Positions 21,544 through 30,509 of a stretch of 39,837 bases of DNA are shown here, piece after piece. The DNA is taken from assembly GCA_919901575.1 (NCBI GenBank), contig CAKKPF010000309.1, positions 1-39,837 of the forward strand, given 5' to 3'. The notes below the pieces were generated by a model. The model searched no databases. It saw only the letters and a program-made list of their open reading frames with translations, and had not been told where the DNA came from. The first letter of the stretch is position 1. Each line of letters opens with the position of its first letter. The stretch is from Candidatus Brocadiaceae bacterium. Its GTDB lineage: Bacteria; Planctomycetota; Brocadiia; Brocadiales; Scalinduaceae. Position numbers and translations under genes: made by a program.

Positions 21544-24500
21544 TTGTTCTTTAACCCTCTCTCAAAGAAAATATATAATATTGGAAGCACTACAAGCGTA
21601 AGTAAAGTTGCCGTAATCAAGCCGCCGATTACTACTGTAGCCAATGGCTTTTGCACCTCTGCACCCGGGGAAGTGGAAAGAGCCATTGGCAGGAACCCGA
21701 ATGAAGCAACTGCGGCGGTTAATATCACCGGCCTTAAACGTGCGCTTGTTCCCTTCAGCACACGTTCATGCAAGTCACTAATTCCATCCTTTTTCAATAA
21801 ATTGAATTCATTTATTAATACAATCCCATTTAAAACTGATACTCCAAACAGGGCAATAAAACCTACACCTGCAGAAATACTGAAAGGCATTCCTCTTAAA
21901 TACAGAGCAAATATACCTCCGATAGCTGATAATGGAATTGCGGTAAAGATCAAGAGCCCCTGTTTTGCAGACTTAAAAGCAAAGAAAAGCATCACAAAGA
22001 TCATTGCTAAGGCGACAGGGACTGCAGTGGAAAGCCGTTTCTTTGCTTCTACAAGATTTTCAAACTGACCTCCATACGTTATAAAATAACCGGCAGGAAG
22101 CTTAACTAACTTATCAATCTTTTGTTTTATCTCATCCACAATACTTTCCACATCTCTGTTTCTCACATTGAAACCGATGGTAATTCTTCGTTTTGTATCA
22201 TCCCTCTGAATCTGATTAGGCCCTTCCTTAAAAGAGACTTCTGCTACTTGCTCCAGTGGAATTTGATTGCCGAAAGGTGTATTTATAAAAAGATTTTTAA
22301 CATCATCAAGACCCTTACGGCTGCCTTTATCCAAACGGACTACTAAGGCAAACCTTCTCTCTCCTTCAAATACCAGACCTGCCGACTCTCCGGCAAAGGC
22401 AGTCCTGATAACCATGTTAATTTCAGCAATATTCAACCCGAACTTTGCCATTCTATCTCTATCAAATTTTACCATGATCTGTGGTAGTCCGGTTACCTTT
22501 TCCACATAAAGATCACTGGTCCCCTTAACGGTCTTTACGATGCTGCCAACTTTTGCAGCCTGTTCACTCAGGGCATCCAGATCTTCTCCATAAATTTTAA
22601 GCACCACATCCTGCCTGGCCCCGGTCATCAATTCATTAAAACGCATTTGTATCGGTTGCTGAAAACCAAAAGAAACCCCCGGTATTACGGATAGTGCTTC
22701 ACCCATTTTATCAGCAAGCTCTTCTCTTGTCTTCCCGCTGGTCCACTCTTTCTTGTCTTTGAGGATAACCATTAAATCGCAGGCTTCAATGGGCATAGGA
22801 TCAGTCGGTATCTCACCTGAACCTATTTTTCCCACTACTTCTTTTACTTCAGGGAAATTTTCCAGCAAAATAGCAGAGGCCTTGTTAGAAGCTTCTATAG
22901 TTTCAAAGAGCGAACTTCCGGTCATTACACGGGTTTCGACTGCAAAGTCGCCTTCCTCCAAAGTAGGAATAAATTCACCACCCATATTTGAAAAGATCAC
23001 AAGGCTTGAAGCTAAAAGAAAGAGCGCCGATAACAACACAATATATTTTCTTCTTAAAGCAAAATGGATAAGCGGATTGTAAAGTTTTCGGATAAAGTTT
23101 ATTATCTTGTCTGAAATATTCTCTTTGTGTTCTGTCTTTCTGCTCAGGAACAAAAATGACATCACAGGGACATAAGTTAGAGATAGAATAAGCGCTCCCA
23201 GTATAGCGAAACTAACTGTTTGCGCCATTGGCCTGAACATCTTACCCTCTATACCTACCAACGCAAGAATCGGCAAATAGACAATGAGTATGATAATTTG
23301 TCCGAAAACAGCCGAGTTCATCATTCTCTTAGAAGCCTCATGTACCTGGCTGTCCATTTGTACTTTTGATAGTCTTTCTACTCCTCCATAAATATTTTTA
23401 CTCATCACAATCCTCTGAACTACGCCTTCAACAATAATAACGGCGCCATCCACAATTAATCCAAAATCGATCGCTCCCAGGCTCATCAGGTTAGCCGATA
23501 CGCCGAAGAGGTTCATCATAGAAAATGCGAAAAGCATCGACAGAGGTATTACAGACGCCACTATAAAGCCCGCCCTGAAATTGCCCAGTAACAGCACCAG
23601 TACTAAAACAACAATTAATGCGCCTTCAGTCAAATTTTTAGTAACAGTGCCGATGGCCTTATTCACTAATTTGGTACGATCTAGAAAAGGCTCGATTACG
23701 ACGCCTTCAGGCAGGGTTTTTTCAATCTGCTTGATACGTTCTTTCACATTTTTTATGACTTTAGCAGAGTTCTCGCCCTTAAGCATCATTACTATGGCGC
23801 TTACTACTTCTTTTCCACTGCGTGTCGAAGCCCCGTAACGCACGGCATGGCCAAATTGCACTTTCGCCACATCTCTTATTAACACAGGCGTGCCATCATC
23901 AACAGTTTTAACTACAATATTACCGATATCATCAAGATTGCTTACCATACCCTCACTTCGAATGAAATAAGCATTGGGCCTTTTGTCAATATAGGCGCCT
24001 CCTGTATTTTGATTATTTTGCTCTAATGCGGTAAAAACATCGCTGATAGTTAAATCCATACTCCGCAACAGTTCAGGTTTGATTGATACTTCGTATTGCT
24101 TTAAATAACCCCCAAAACTACTTACATCTGCCACGCCCGGCGTTCCAATTAATTGCCTACGAACAATCCAATCCTGTATGGTACGCAAATCCATAGCTGA
24201 ATACTGATCTTCGTAACCCGCTTTTGCATGTATAACGTATTGATAGATTTCGCCCAACCCTGTGGTAATCGGGCCCATTTCAGGTGTGCCGATACCTTCG
24301 GGAATTTGTTTTTCTGCTTCTGCCAGGCGTTCACTTATCTGCTGCCTTGCCCAGTAAATATCAGTTTTTTCTTTAAATACTATTGTGACTAAAGACAACC
24401 CAAAACGTGAAAATGATCTGATTTCCTTCAGGTTAGGAATAGTGGCCATTGTAATTTCTATTGGAAAGGTAATTAAACGCTCTACTTCCTGGGCAGCAAG

Positions 24501-24665
24501 AGCAGGGGTAATCGTAATAATCTGTACCTGATTGTCTGTAATATCTGGAACGGCATCAACAGGGAGGCGTGTAACAGAATAGCCGCCCCATGCAATCAGC
24601 CCCAATACCATTAAAACTATTATGAGTTTGTTGTTTATCGAAAAAGATATTATTTTATCTATCAT
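21540..24665 (-). CDS. czcA: Heavy-metal RND pump, CzcA type
   Basis: A 1041-aa pump of the HME-RND family with twelve membrane helices and two large periplasmic loops. The start MIDKIISFSINNKL, the segment RLPVDAVPDITDNQVQI and FQQPIQMRFNELMTGARQDV are characteristic. In helix 4 it has DFGLIVDGAVIIVE (about residues 400-413), the DFG...DGA...VE pattern of divalent-cation pumps (Zn, Co, Cd) in Nies' scheme, so these ions are the likely substrates. The usual Asn after VE is Gly here. The gene is intact and pairs with the adaptor downstream. It probably uses the TolC-like channel at 30510. Confidence 0.93.
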   Translation of the reverse strand: MIDKIISFSINNKLIIVLMVLGLIAWGGYSVTRLPVDAVPDITDNQVQIITITPALAAQEVERLITFPIEITMATIPNLKEIRSFSRFGLSLVTIVFKEKTDIYWARQQISERLAEAEKQIPEGIGTPEMGPITTGLGEIYQYVIHAKAGYEDQYSAMDLRTIQDWIVRRQLIGTPGVADVSSFGGYLKQYEVSIKPELLRSMDLTISDVFTALEQNNQNTGGAYIDKRPNAYFIRSEGMVSNLDDIGNIVVKTVDDGTPVLIRDVAKVQFGHAVRYGASTRSGKEVVSAIVMMLKGENSAKVIKNVKERIKQIEKTLPEGVVIEPFLDRTKLVNKAIGTVTKNLTEGALIVVLVLVLLLGNFRAGFIVASVIPLSMLFAFSMMNLFGVSANLMSLGAIDFGLIVDGAVIIVEGVVQRIVMSKNIYGGVERLSKVQMDSQVHEASKRMMNSAVFGQIIILIVYLPILALVGIEGKMFRPMAQTVSFAILGALILSLTYVPVMSFLFLSRKTEHKENISDKIINFIRKLYNPLIHFALRRKYIVLLSALFLLASSLVIFSNMGGEFIPTLEEGDFAVETRVMTGSSLFETIEASNKASAILLENFPEVKEVVGKIGSGEIPTDPMPIEACDLMVILKDKKEWTSGKTREELADKMGEALSVIPGVSFGFQQPIQMRFNELMTGARQDVVLKIYGEDLDALSEQAAKVGSIVKTVKGTSDLYVEKVTGLPQIMVKFDRDRMAKFGLNIAEINMVIRTAFAGESAGLVFEGERRFALVVRLDKGSRKGLDDVKNLFINTPFGNQIPLEQVAEVSFKEGPNQIQRDDTKRRITIGFNVRNRDVESIVDEIKQKIDKLVKLPAGYFITYGGQFENLVEAKKRLSTAVPVALAMIFVMLFFAFKSAKQGLLIFTAIPLSAIGGIFALYLRGMPFSISAGVGFIALFGVSVLNGIVLINEFNLLKKDGISDLHERVLKGTSARLRPVILTAAVASFGFLPMALSTSPGAEVQKPLATVVIGGLITATLLTLVVLPILYIFFERGLKNK

Positions 24666-24710
24666 TTGATATCAGCTTCTTTCCTGATACTGTTTCAAGG
24701 TTTATAATGG

Positions 24711-24756
24711 CCATGTTGGTGTATTTGTAATAATGTACTGGCCAAGAAATACTTAG
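24711..24756 (+). pseudogene. 3' tail of a second ynfA gene
   Basis: Bases 24711-24750 match the end of the intact ynfA (9851-9890) at 38 of 40 positions and encode [14 protein letters not shown] with a TAG stop at 24754-24756. Only about 14 codons remain, in the gap between czcA and the exported unknown, on the opposite strand. Confidence 0.75.
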
Positions 24757-24789
24757 AGAAATAGATAAAGTTAATTATTTGCTGGTAGA

Positions 24790-25509
24790 TTATTTATTAT
24801 TGCCGTTCTTTTTCTTGTGTACATTACTATCATCACTGCTCTTACTATCGTAATTTGTTAAAGCGAAAATATACTTATCAATATTATTTTTTAATATTTC
24901 AGCGTTTTCAATAACTTTGAATATATCTTCACGAGTTAATGGATGGTATTCATTGCCATATTCATCAATACAAATTTCATTATTAGCCGCATAATTGATA
25001 TTCTTAAAATCTGCATCCAATTTGGATATACTTGCACAAACAAAACTCTCCATCTTTTTACGAAACCATTTTAATTCCTCAGATATATAGGGTTTCTTTG
25101 TATCAAATGATATTAGATAACATCTGCCCAATTCATACTCATACGAGAATATAATTTCTGTATCGTACATCATTTTCCTGGCTTGAATTTCTGTGAAAGG
25201 AATACCGGTACGTTTCGTATAACTTTTCTGCACTTCTCTGACAATTTCTAAATCCTCTTCATCAAGGGGCTCTTTCATCAATTTTGTTTTAACAACATTA
25301 AGCCTTGTTTGTTCTTCAATCGTATATTCTGGTAATTTATGTGTAATTTTATCTGAATCATCTAAGATTTTGTCTAGCGTTTCTTTTCGCTTCCCATTCG
25401 CAGATTCTTCTTTTTGCGCCACATTACTACCAAATGATGTGGTGTAAAATAGGAATATTCCAACCAAGGATATACTCAGGACTCGAATGATTAGTTTTGC
25501 TATTCTCAT
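24790..25509 (-). CDS. Exported protein of unknown function in RND operon
   Basis: A 239-aa protein with a clear signal peptide (residues 1-29, ending TTSFGSNVA). The rest is charged and mostly helical: LPEYTIEEQTRLNVVKTKLM, RKMMYDTEIIFSYEYELGR, EICIDEYGNEYHPLTREDIF. Cys residues near positions 127, 152 and 176 could pair in the periplasm. I do not recognise the family. It begins three bases after the stop of the PII-like gene and so belongs to the same transcript as the RND pump upstream. A periplasmic accessory or metal-binding role is only inferred from position. Confidence 0.65.
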   Translation of the reverse strand: MRIAKLIIRVLSISLVGIFLFYTTSFGSNVAQKEESANGKRKETLDKILDDSDKITHKLPEYTIEEQTRLNVVKTKLMKEPLDEEDLEIVREVQKSYTKRTGIPFTEIQARKMMYDTEIIFSYEYELGRCYLISFDTKKPYISEELKWFRKKMESFVCASISKLDADFKNINYAANNEICIDEYGNEYHPLTREDIFKVIENAEILKNNIDKYIFALTNYDSKSSDDSNVHKKKNGNNK

Positions 25510-25512
25510 TTT

Positions 25513-25839
25513 TTATATGGCTTTTTCGTCCCGTTCTCCGCTGCTTATTCGAACGGCCTGATTAACTTCACACACATAAATCTTTCCATCGCCGCGCAAA
25601 CCCGTGTGTGCTGCCTTTTCAATTGCGCTTACGACCATTTCAGATAATACATCATTGCAGAAAATTTCCAACCGTATTATTGGAACATAATCTCCTGCTT
25701 CGGTTGATTGGTTAGATCGTTGTCTGCCAAAGCCACGCGCATCGGATACCGAGGCGCCTGTCAAGCCTTTGATCTGACGCAATGCCATAGTAACCTCAGG
25801 AAGTTTATGTGATTTAATGTAAGCAATAACTAGTTTCAT
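25513..25839 (-). CDS. PII-like signalling protein of the metal-efflux-linked group (PII-NG)
   Basis: A 108-aa PII-superfamily protein: MKLVIAYIKSHKLPEVTMAL at the start, DARGFGRQRS, and the C-terminal nucleotide-site signature LRGDGKIYVCEVNQAVRISS followed by GE. The T-loop between GRQ and the next strand is about five residues shorter than in GlnB/GlnK and has no uridylylated Tyr. These traits and its place next to an HME-RND pump fit the PII-NG group described from heavy-metal efflux operons. It overlaps the end of the pump gene by 26 bases. It probably senses nucleotide or metal status for the pump; no direct target is known. Confidence 0.85.
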   Translation of the reverse strand: MKLVIAYIKSHKLPEVTMALRQIKGLTGASVSDARGFGRQRSNQSTEAGDYVPIIRLEIFCNDVLSEMVVSAIEKAAHTGLRGDGKIYVCEVNQAVRISSGERDEKAI

Positions 25840-28800
25840 AATTTAACCTTATCTTAGTTAAGTCTTTATTACGTGAATTTTCTGTCTCTAATGGAACAGA
25901 GAACCATTTGAAAAGCGCCGGGATAACCAGGAGTGTCAAGGCTGTAGAAGTGACCAATCCGCCTACGACTACTGTGGCAAGCGGCCTTTGCACATCACTG
26001 CCGGTGCCTGAGGCAAGGAGTAAGGGGATAAGCCCCAATGCTGTAGTTATAGACGTCATCAGAACCGGACGCAATCGAAGGCATGCACCCTTGATTGAGG
26101 CTTCATCCATTGAAAGGCCATCACGGACGAGCTGTTTTAAATAAGTCAGCAACACCATGCCGTTTTCCAGCGCAATCCCAAATAACGCGATGAAACCAAC
26201 TGAAGCCGGTACGGAGAGGTTTTGGCCTGTTATCCACAAGGCTATTATACCTCCTACCAGCGCCAGAGGAATATTCAGAAGAATAAGAATAGTGTTCTTG
26301 AGTGAACCAAAATTGCTGAATAATAACAGGCTTATGATAAGGATTGTGGCCGGAATCACCACGGCAAATCGTTTGTTCGCCTCCTGCTGAAGCCGAAATT
26401 GCCCACCCCATGTTACGATATAACCGGGTGGAAGATTCACCATATTATCAATTGCCTGCTGAGCTTCTTCCACAAATGACCCGATATCCCTGCCCACGAC
26501 GTTGCACTGTACAGTAATAAATCGTTGAGTATCTTCCCGCATAATCTGGCGGGGACCAACTATCTCCCGTATCTCCGCCAATTCCGCCAGCGGTACGACT
26601 TTACCATCAGGAGCCGCAATCAATAGATTTGCAATATCGTCATATGTGCGTCGTGCATCTTGTTCGTAGAGAACTAATATATCAAAGCGACGGATCCCTT
26701 CGAAGATCTGGCCGGCGATTTCACCGCCCACAGCAGCCTTTATCACCTTCTGTACATCCTCCAGATTAATACCGTAGCGGGCTATAGCTTCACGTACAGG
26801 TCGAATGAGAAGCTGTGGCTTGCCACTGACCTGGTCTGCCTGAACATCAGCGGCTCCACGAATATTTCGTATTACGCCGGCTATTTCATCGGCCTTGCTT
26901 TTCAATGTATCCAGATCACTCCCGAATAGTTTAATAGCCAGTTCGGCTCTTACACCTTCCAACAACTCATCCACTGTCATTTCGATCGGCTGAGTCAGGT
27001 TACTCAGAATGCCCGGCATTACCCCGAGTTCTTCCCTAATGAGTTCCTCGATATATTCCTGATCTCCTTTTCTACGCCATTCTGTTTTTGGCTTCAGAAG
27101 CACATAGATTTCTGCGGAATTGATCGGATCTGAATGCGCTCCCACTTCACCCCTCCCAATTCGAGTGACAACCTCCCTAACCTCCGGTATGTTGAGTAAT
27201 CTACGTTCCACTACCATGGTCATACGTTTACTCTCTGTTAAGGAGATTGACGGGGCCATAGTTAGACGCACGACTACAGTCCCTTCCTTGAGTTTAGGGG
27301 TAAATTCTGAACCGAGCCTGGGATAAACTAAACCACCAAGTAAAAGGAGCGCCACTGCCAGAATAATTGCATAGAGGCGTTTTTGAACAAAAAATACGAC
27401 AAGTGGTCGATAAGGAATCAGCAATATCTTTACAACGAATGATTCACTCCCTTCCTTTTTGCCTTTCTTTGATCCAGGCCTACGCATTAAATAACTGCTC
27501 AATAGCGGAGCCATCAGTATAGCAAAAACCAGCGAACCCAGCATTGCCAGGGAAATAGTATAAGCCAGTGGCTTGAAAGTCTTACCCTCAACTCCCTGGA
27601 GAGTGAACAGGGGCAAAAAAACTATGACAATAATAAATATGGCAAACGTAATAGGACGGGCAACTTCTTTGCACGCCCGGGCGACTACGTGTATCCTCGA
27701 CTCATTTGGATCTGCTTCCCGAAGAAGACGGTCCACATTTTCCACCATAACAATGGTAGCATCTACCATCATGCCAATAGCAATTGCCAACCCTCCCAGA
27801 GACATTAAATTTGCCGAAAGACTGTAGTAATACATGGCAATACACGCAAACATGACGGAAAAAGGAATGGCTAAGGCAACCACGAGACTGGGGCGAAAAC
27901 CGCCCATGAAAACAAGCAAGACCAGGGCTACCAGTACAATGCCCTGTATTAAAGCATTTTTCACGGTACTGACTGATGCCTCCACTATATCTTTCTGTTG
28001 GTAATAAGGAACAATTCGAATACCATCAGGCAGGATTTTATTTATCTCTTTTATCTTTTCTTCCACACGCCCGATAATGGTCGAAGCATTTGTTCCATAA
28101 AGCTTTATAACCATACCTGCTATCACTTCTCCTTGCCCGTTTCTCGTCTCCAAACCGCGTCGAACTGCTCCTCCAATTTGGATATCGGCAATATTATTGA
28201 GATATACAGGACGACCATCTACCGTTTTAATAATAATTCTTTGAAGGTCATCAATTCCATTGGCCAGTCCCACGGAACGCACTATGAATTCTTCACGATT
28301 TTTCTCGATAAATTGTGCGCCAATATTGAGATTATTGGCCTTTACACGTCCTATAATTTCCTGGAGAGTGACATTATAGCGCAGCAAATTTTCAGGATGG
28401 ACAACGACATGGTATTGCTTTTCATACCCACCAATACCCAACACCTCCGTTACACCCGGCACAGTCTGCAGATTTAATTTGATTGTCCAGTCTTGAATGG
28501 TTCGGAGTTCCTCAAGGGAATATTTTCCGGTAGTATCTTCCAGATAATAAAAAAGAACCAGTCCCATGCCTGTAGATATGGGCCCCATTGCCGGTTCACC
28601 AAAACCTTCAGGAATCTGATCGCGAGCTTCCTGCAATCGTTCGTTGACCACCTGACGACAGAAATAAATGTCCATACCATCCTTAAAATAGACATTTACC
28701 ACGGAAAGGCCAAAGTTAGAGACGCTTCTAATTTTTCCCAGCCCAGGCAGACCGGTCATGGCCATCTCAATAGGAAAGGTGACGTATTTTTCTACTTCCT

Positions 28801-28972
28801 GCGGGGCTAATCCTTCTGTGGTTGTAAATACCTGCACCAGGTTCGGAGAAATATCCGGAAAAGCATCAACAGGAAGCTTCCTGTAACTGTAGTAACCACC
28901 GGCAATGATTATGATTGTAAGAATAATCATCAACAGCCGATTCTTGAGTGAAAAATCAATTAATCTTTCCAT
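25814..28972 (-). CDS. Heavy-metal RND pump with AIG...DAT motif (CusA-like class)
   Basis: A 1052-aa HME-RND pump. Start MERLIDFSLKNRLLM, RKLPVDAFPDISPNLVQVFT, then the helix 4 motif AIAIGMMVDATIVMVEN (about residues 396-412). This AIG...DA...EN pattern resembles the monovalent Cu/Ag class (CusA) rather than the DFG...DGA pattern of the second pump in this region, although Thr replaces the second Ala, so the substrate stays open. Other HME features are LTQPIEMTVDELLEGVRAEL and GGQFRLQQEANKRF. It lies between its adaptor (upstream) and the PII-like gene (overlapping its end), all on one leftward transcript. No lesion is seen. Confidence 0.92.
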   Translation of the reverse strand: MERLIDFSLKNRLLMIILTIIIIAGGYYSYRKLPVDAFPDISPNLVQVFTTTEGLAPQEVEKYVTFPIEMAMTGLPGLGKIRSVSNFGLSVVNVYFKDGMDIYFCRQVVNERLQEARDQIPEGFGEPAMGPISTGMGLVLFYYLEDTTGKYSLEELRTIQDWTIKLNLQTVPGVTEVLGIGGYEKQYHVVVHPENLLRYNVTLQEIIGRVKANNLNIGAQFIEKNREEFIVRSVGLANGIDDLQRIIIKTVDGRPVYLNNIADIQIGGAVRRGLETRNGQGEVIAGMVIKLYGTNASTIIGRVEEKIKEINKILPDGIRIVPYYQQKDIVEASVSTVKNALIQGIVLVALVLLVFMGGFRPSLVVALAIPFSVMFACIAMYYYSLSANLMSLGGLAIAIGMMVDATIVMVENVDRLLREADPNESRIHVVARACKEVARPITFAIFIIVIVFLPLFTLQGVEGKTFKPLAYTISLAMLGSLVFAILMAPLLSSYLMRRPGSKKGKKEGSESFVVKILLIPYRPLVVFFVQKRLYAIILAVALLLLGGLVYPRLGSEFTPKLKEGTVVVRLTMAPSISLTESKRMTMVVERRLLNIPEVREVVTRIGRGEVGAHSDPINSAEIYVLLKPKTEWRRKGDQEYIEELIREELGVMPGILSNLTQPIEMTVDELLEGVRAELAIKLFGSDLDTLKSKADEIAGVIRNIRGAADVQADQVSGKPQLLIRPVREAIARYGINLEDVQKVIKAAVGGEIAGQIFEGIRRFDILVLYEQDARRTYDDIANLLIAAPDGKVVPLAELAEIREIVGPRQIMREDTQRFITVQCNVVGRDIGSFVEEAQQAIDNMVNLPPGYIVTWGGQFRLQQEANKRFAVVIPATILIISLLLFSNFGSLKNTILILLNIPLALVGGIIALWITGQNLSVPASVGFIALFGIALENGMVLLTYLKQLVRDGLSMDEASIKGACLRLRPVLMTSITTALGLIPLLLASGTGSDVQRPLATVVVGGLVTSTALTLLVIPALFKWFSVPLETENSRNKDLTKIRLNYETSYCLH

Positions 28973-28990
28973 GTCAATCTCCCAAATGTT

Positions 28991-30295
28991 TTAATGTGCA
29001 TGTCCTCCTCCTTCAAGACTACTTCTTTCAAGCTCCGACTTAAGCGTAAATCCGCCTTTGCTAATGTAACGCTCACCCCTGTCCAGACCATCCAGGATTT
29101 CTACTTGTTCTTTATCCTTTCTCCCTATTGTTACTTGACGTGGTTCAAACCCATCATTGGTCTTGACAAAAATAACATTTTTATCCTCTACAACTTGCAA
29201 TGCTGTACGTGGAACTGCAATCTTAACTTCAAATTCACTTAACATGATCTCTCCGGTAACGAAAGAGCCTGGACGCCACGTACCCTTAGAATTATCCAAA
29301 ACCACGCGAGCTGTCGCGGTGCGTGTACTTTCTTCCACAACAGGGCTTACAAAATCAATTTTAGATTTAGTACCGTCCTGGTTCCGTTCTGCTCTGATTA
29401 TAACAGGTTGGCCAACCTTGACAGTATCCAGGTCTTTCTGATAAACTGTCAAATAAACCCACACGGAACTGAGGTCTGCAACCGTAAAAACTGCATTATT
29501 ATCGTTTGTCTTTTCACCCAGTGTAATATGTTTTTTGACAATGGTTCCACTGAATGGAGCTGTAATTTCGAAATGACCCAGATTTGATAGATCGTGCTTT
29601 GGATCTTTTACATGCTCATCTCGTTGAATGGGTTTATTGATAATTGTATCACTGCGTGGAGTCGTAATCTCGAGATGTCCCTGGTCTGTCGAATCATGTT
29701 TTAACCCTTGTACATATTTCTCTGAAAAACCCAGGGCTACAAGCTGATACTTTGCAGTTCGAAGCTGAATACGGGCTTCTGCCAGGTTGGTACGGGCATT
29801 CAGATATTCACGCTCTGAGGAAATATTCTTATCTCGTAACTTTTTTTCGCGATTGTAAGTTGCCTCGGCCAGAGAAACAGTTTCAATGGCAGCAAAGTAG
29901 CTCGCTTTGGCAGCGGCAAGTTCTCTACTGTCAATAACTGCCATAACTTCATCTTTCAACACTGTGTCTCCTATTTTTTTGCGCACTTCACATACAATTC
30001 CCGAGACTCGTGGAACAATATGAACCAATATGTCCGGATCATAAACAATCTCGCCCGGCAAGCTATGATAGACATGTAACTTTCCTGGAAGAGCCTCTGC
30101 TACTTCAACGTCAAACTCCTCCATTTCTTGTGGAGATATTTGTACCCTTTGCTCTTCTGCATGGTCATCACGTTCCCCGTGTTCTTCATGTCCATGTTTC
30201 TCAGTGTCTGTCACTTCCGTTGTCGGCTTTTTGCATGAAACCTGAAGGAAAAGCAGCAACAACACAATTAAAATCCCAAATAACCGTATACTCAT
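28991..30295 (-). CDS. RND efflux periplasmic adaptor with internal duplication
   Basis: A 434-aa membrane-fusion protein. The signal segment ends near Cys21 (LQVSC), a weak lipobox. A His/Asp/Glu-rich stretch (KHGHEEHGERDDHAEEQR, residues 33-50) probably binds metal. Then come the first lipoyl half (VPRVSGIVCEVRKKIGD), the helical hairpin and the second lipoyl half. Residues 199-232 and 233-266 are tandem copies of one another (KHDSTDQGHLEITTPRSDTI against KHDLSNLGHFEITAPFSGTI), so this lipoyl half is doubled. The C-terminal barrel and membrane-proximal domains look normal (GFEPRQVTIGRKDKEQVEIL). It works with the pump at 25814 and the channel at 30510. Confidence 0.88.
   Translation of the reverse strand: MSIRLFGILIVLLLLFLQVSCKKPTTEVTDTEKHGHEEHGERDDHAEEQRVQISPQEMEEFDVEVAEALPGKLHVYHSLPGEIVYDPDILVHIVPRVSGIVCEVRKKIGDTVLKDEVMAVIDSRELAAAKASYFAAIETVSLAEATYNREKKLRDKNISSEREYLNARTNLAEARIQLRTAKYQLVALGFSEKYVQGLKHDSTDQGHLEITTPRSDTIINKPIQRDEHVKDPKHDLSNLGHFEITAPFSGTIVKKHITLGEKTNDNNAVFTVADLSSVWVYLTVYQKDLDTVKVGQPVIIRAERNQDGTKSKIDFVSPVVEESTRTATARVVLDNSKGTWRPGSFVTGEIMLSEFEVKIAVPRTALQVVEDKNVIFVKTNDGFEPRQVTIGRKDKEQVEILDGLDRGERYISKGGFTLKSELERSSLEGGGHAH
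29498..29701 (-). repeat. Tandem 102-bp intragenic duplication
   Basis: Two units of 34 codons (29600-29701 and 29498-29599) lie in tandem inside the adaptor gene. Their protein products agree at about half of the positions, while the DNA has diverged, so the event is not recent. The first unit has lost Gly and Pro residues typical of the lipoyl turn. Confidence 0.65.
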
Positions 30296-30301
30296 AATTT
30301 T

Positions 30302-30415
30302 TTACCTCAAAAGTCTTAGTCCATTTGTTATAACAATCAACCCTCCCACTTCGTTTATCAGAAGTCCTGGCACAAGGTCGATCCATAAATAAATTATAAG
30401 TTTCAATTTTCTCAT
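30302..30415 (-). pseudogene. C-terminal remnant of a P1B-type metal ATPase
   Basis: A 37-codon frame between tolC and the adaptor encodes MRKLKLIIYLWIDLVPGLLI followed by NEVGGLIVITNGLRLLR. This is the usual last membrane helix and end of CadA/ZntA/CopA-type ATPases (…GLLPG..LHE.GS.LVI.NALRLLR). The rest of the protein, with its DKTG phosphorylation site and HMA domains, is missing. It could be a free-standing micro-peptide, but the match to the end of a known family favours a remnant. Confidence 0.6.
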
Positions 30416-30509
30416 TCATCATTTACATACACCTCTTGATGGGGAATTTACAATACGTTTCCGACTCTTTAAACTTCTTATGATATCTTTATCGTTTGAC
30501 TACTCTCAA

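Noticed and set aside
21544-28810. Many open frames opposite the RND pump genes
   Set aside because: They are antisense shadows of long conserved genes, lack ribosome binding sites and show no family motifs.
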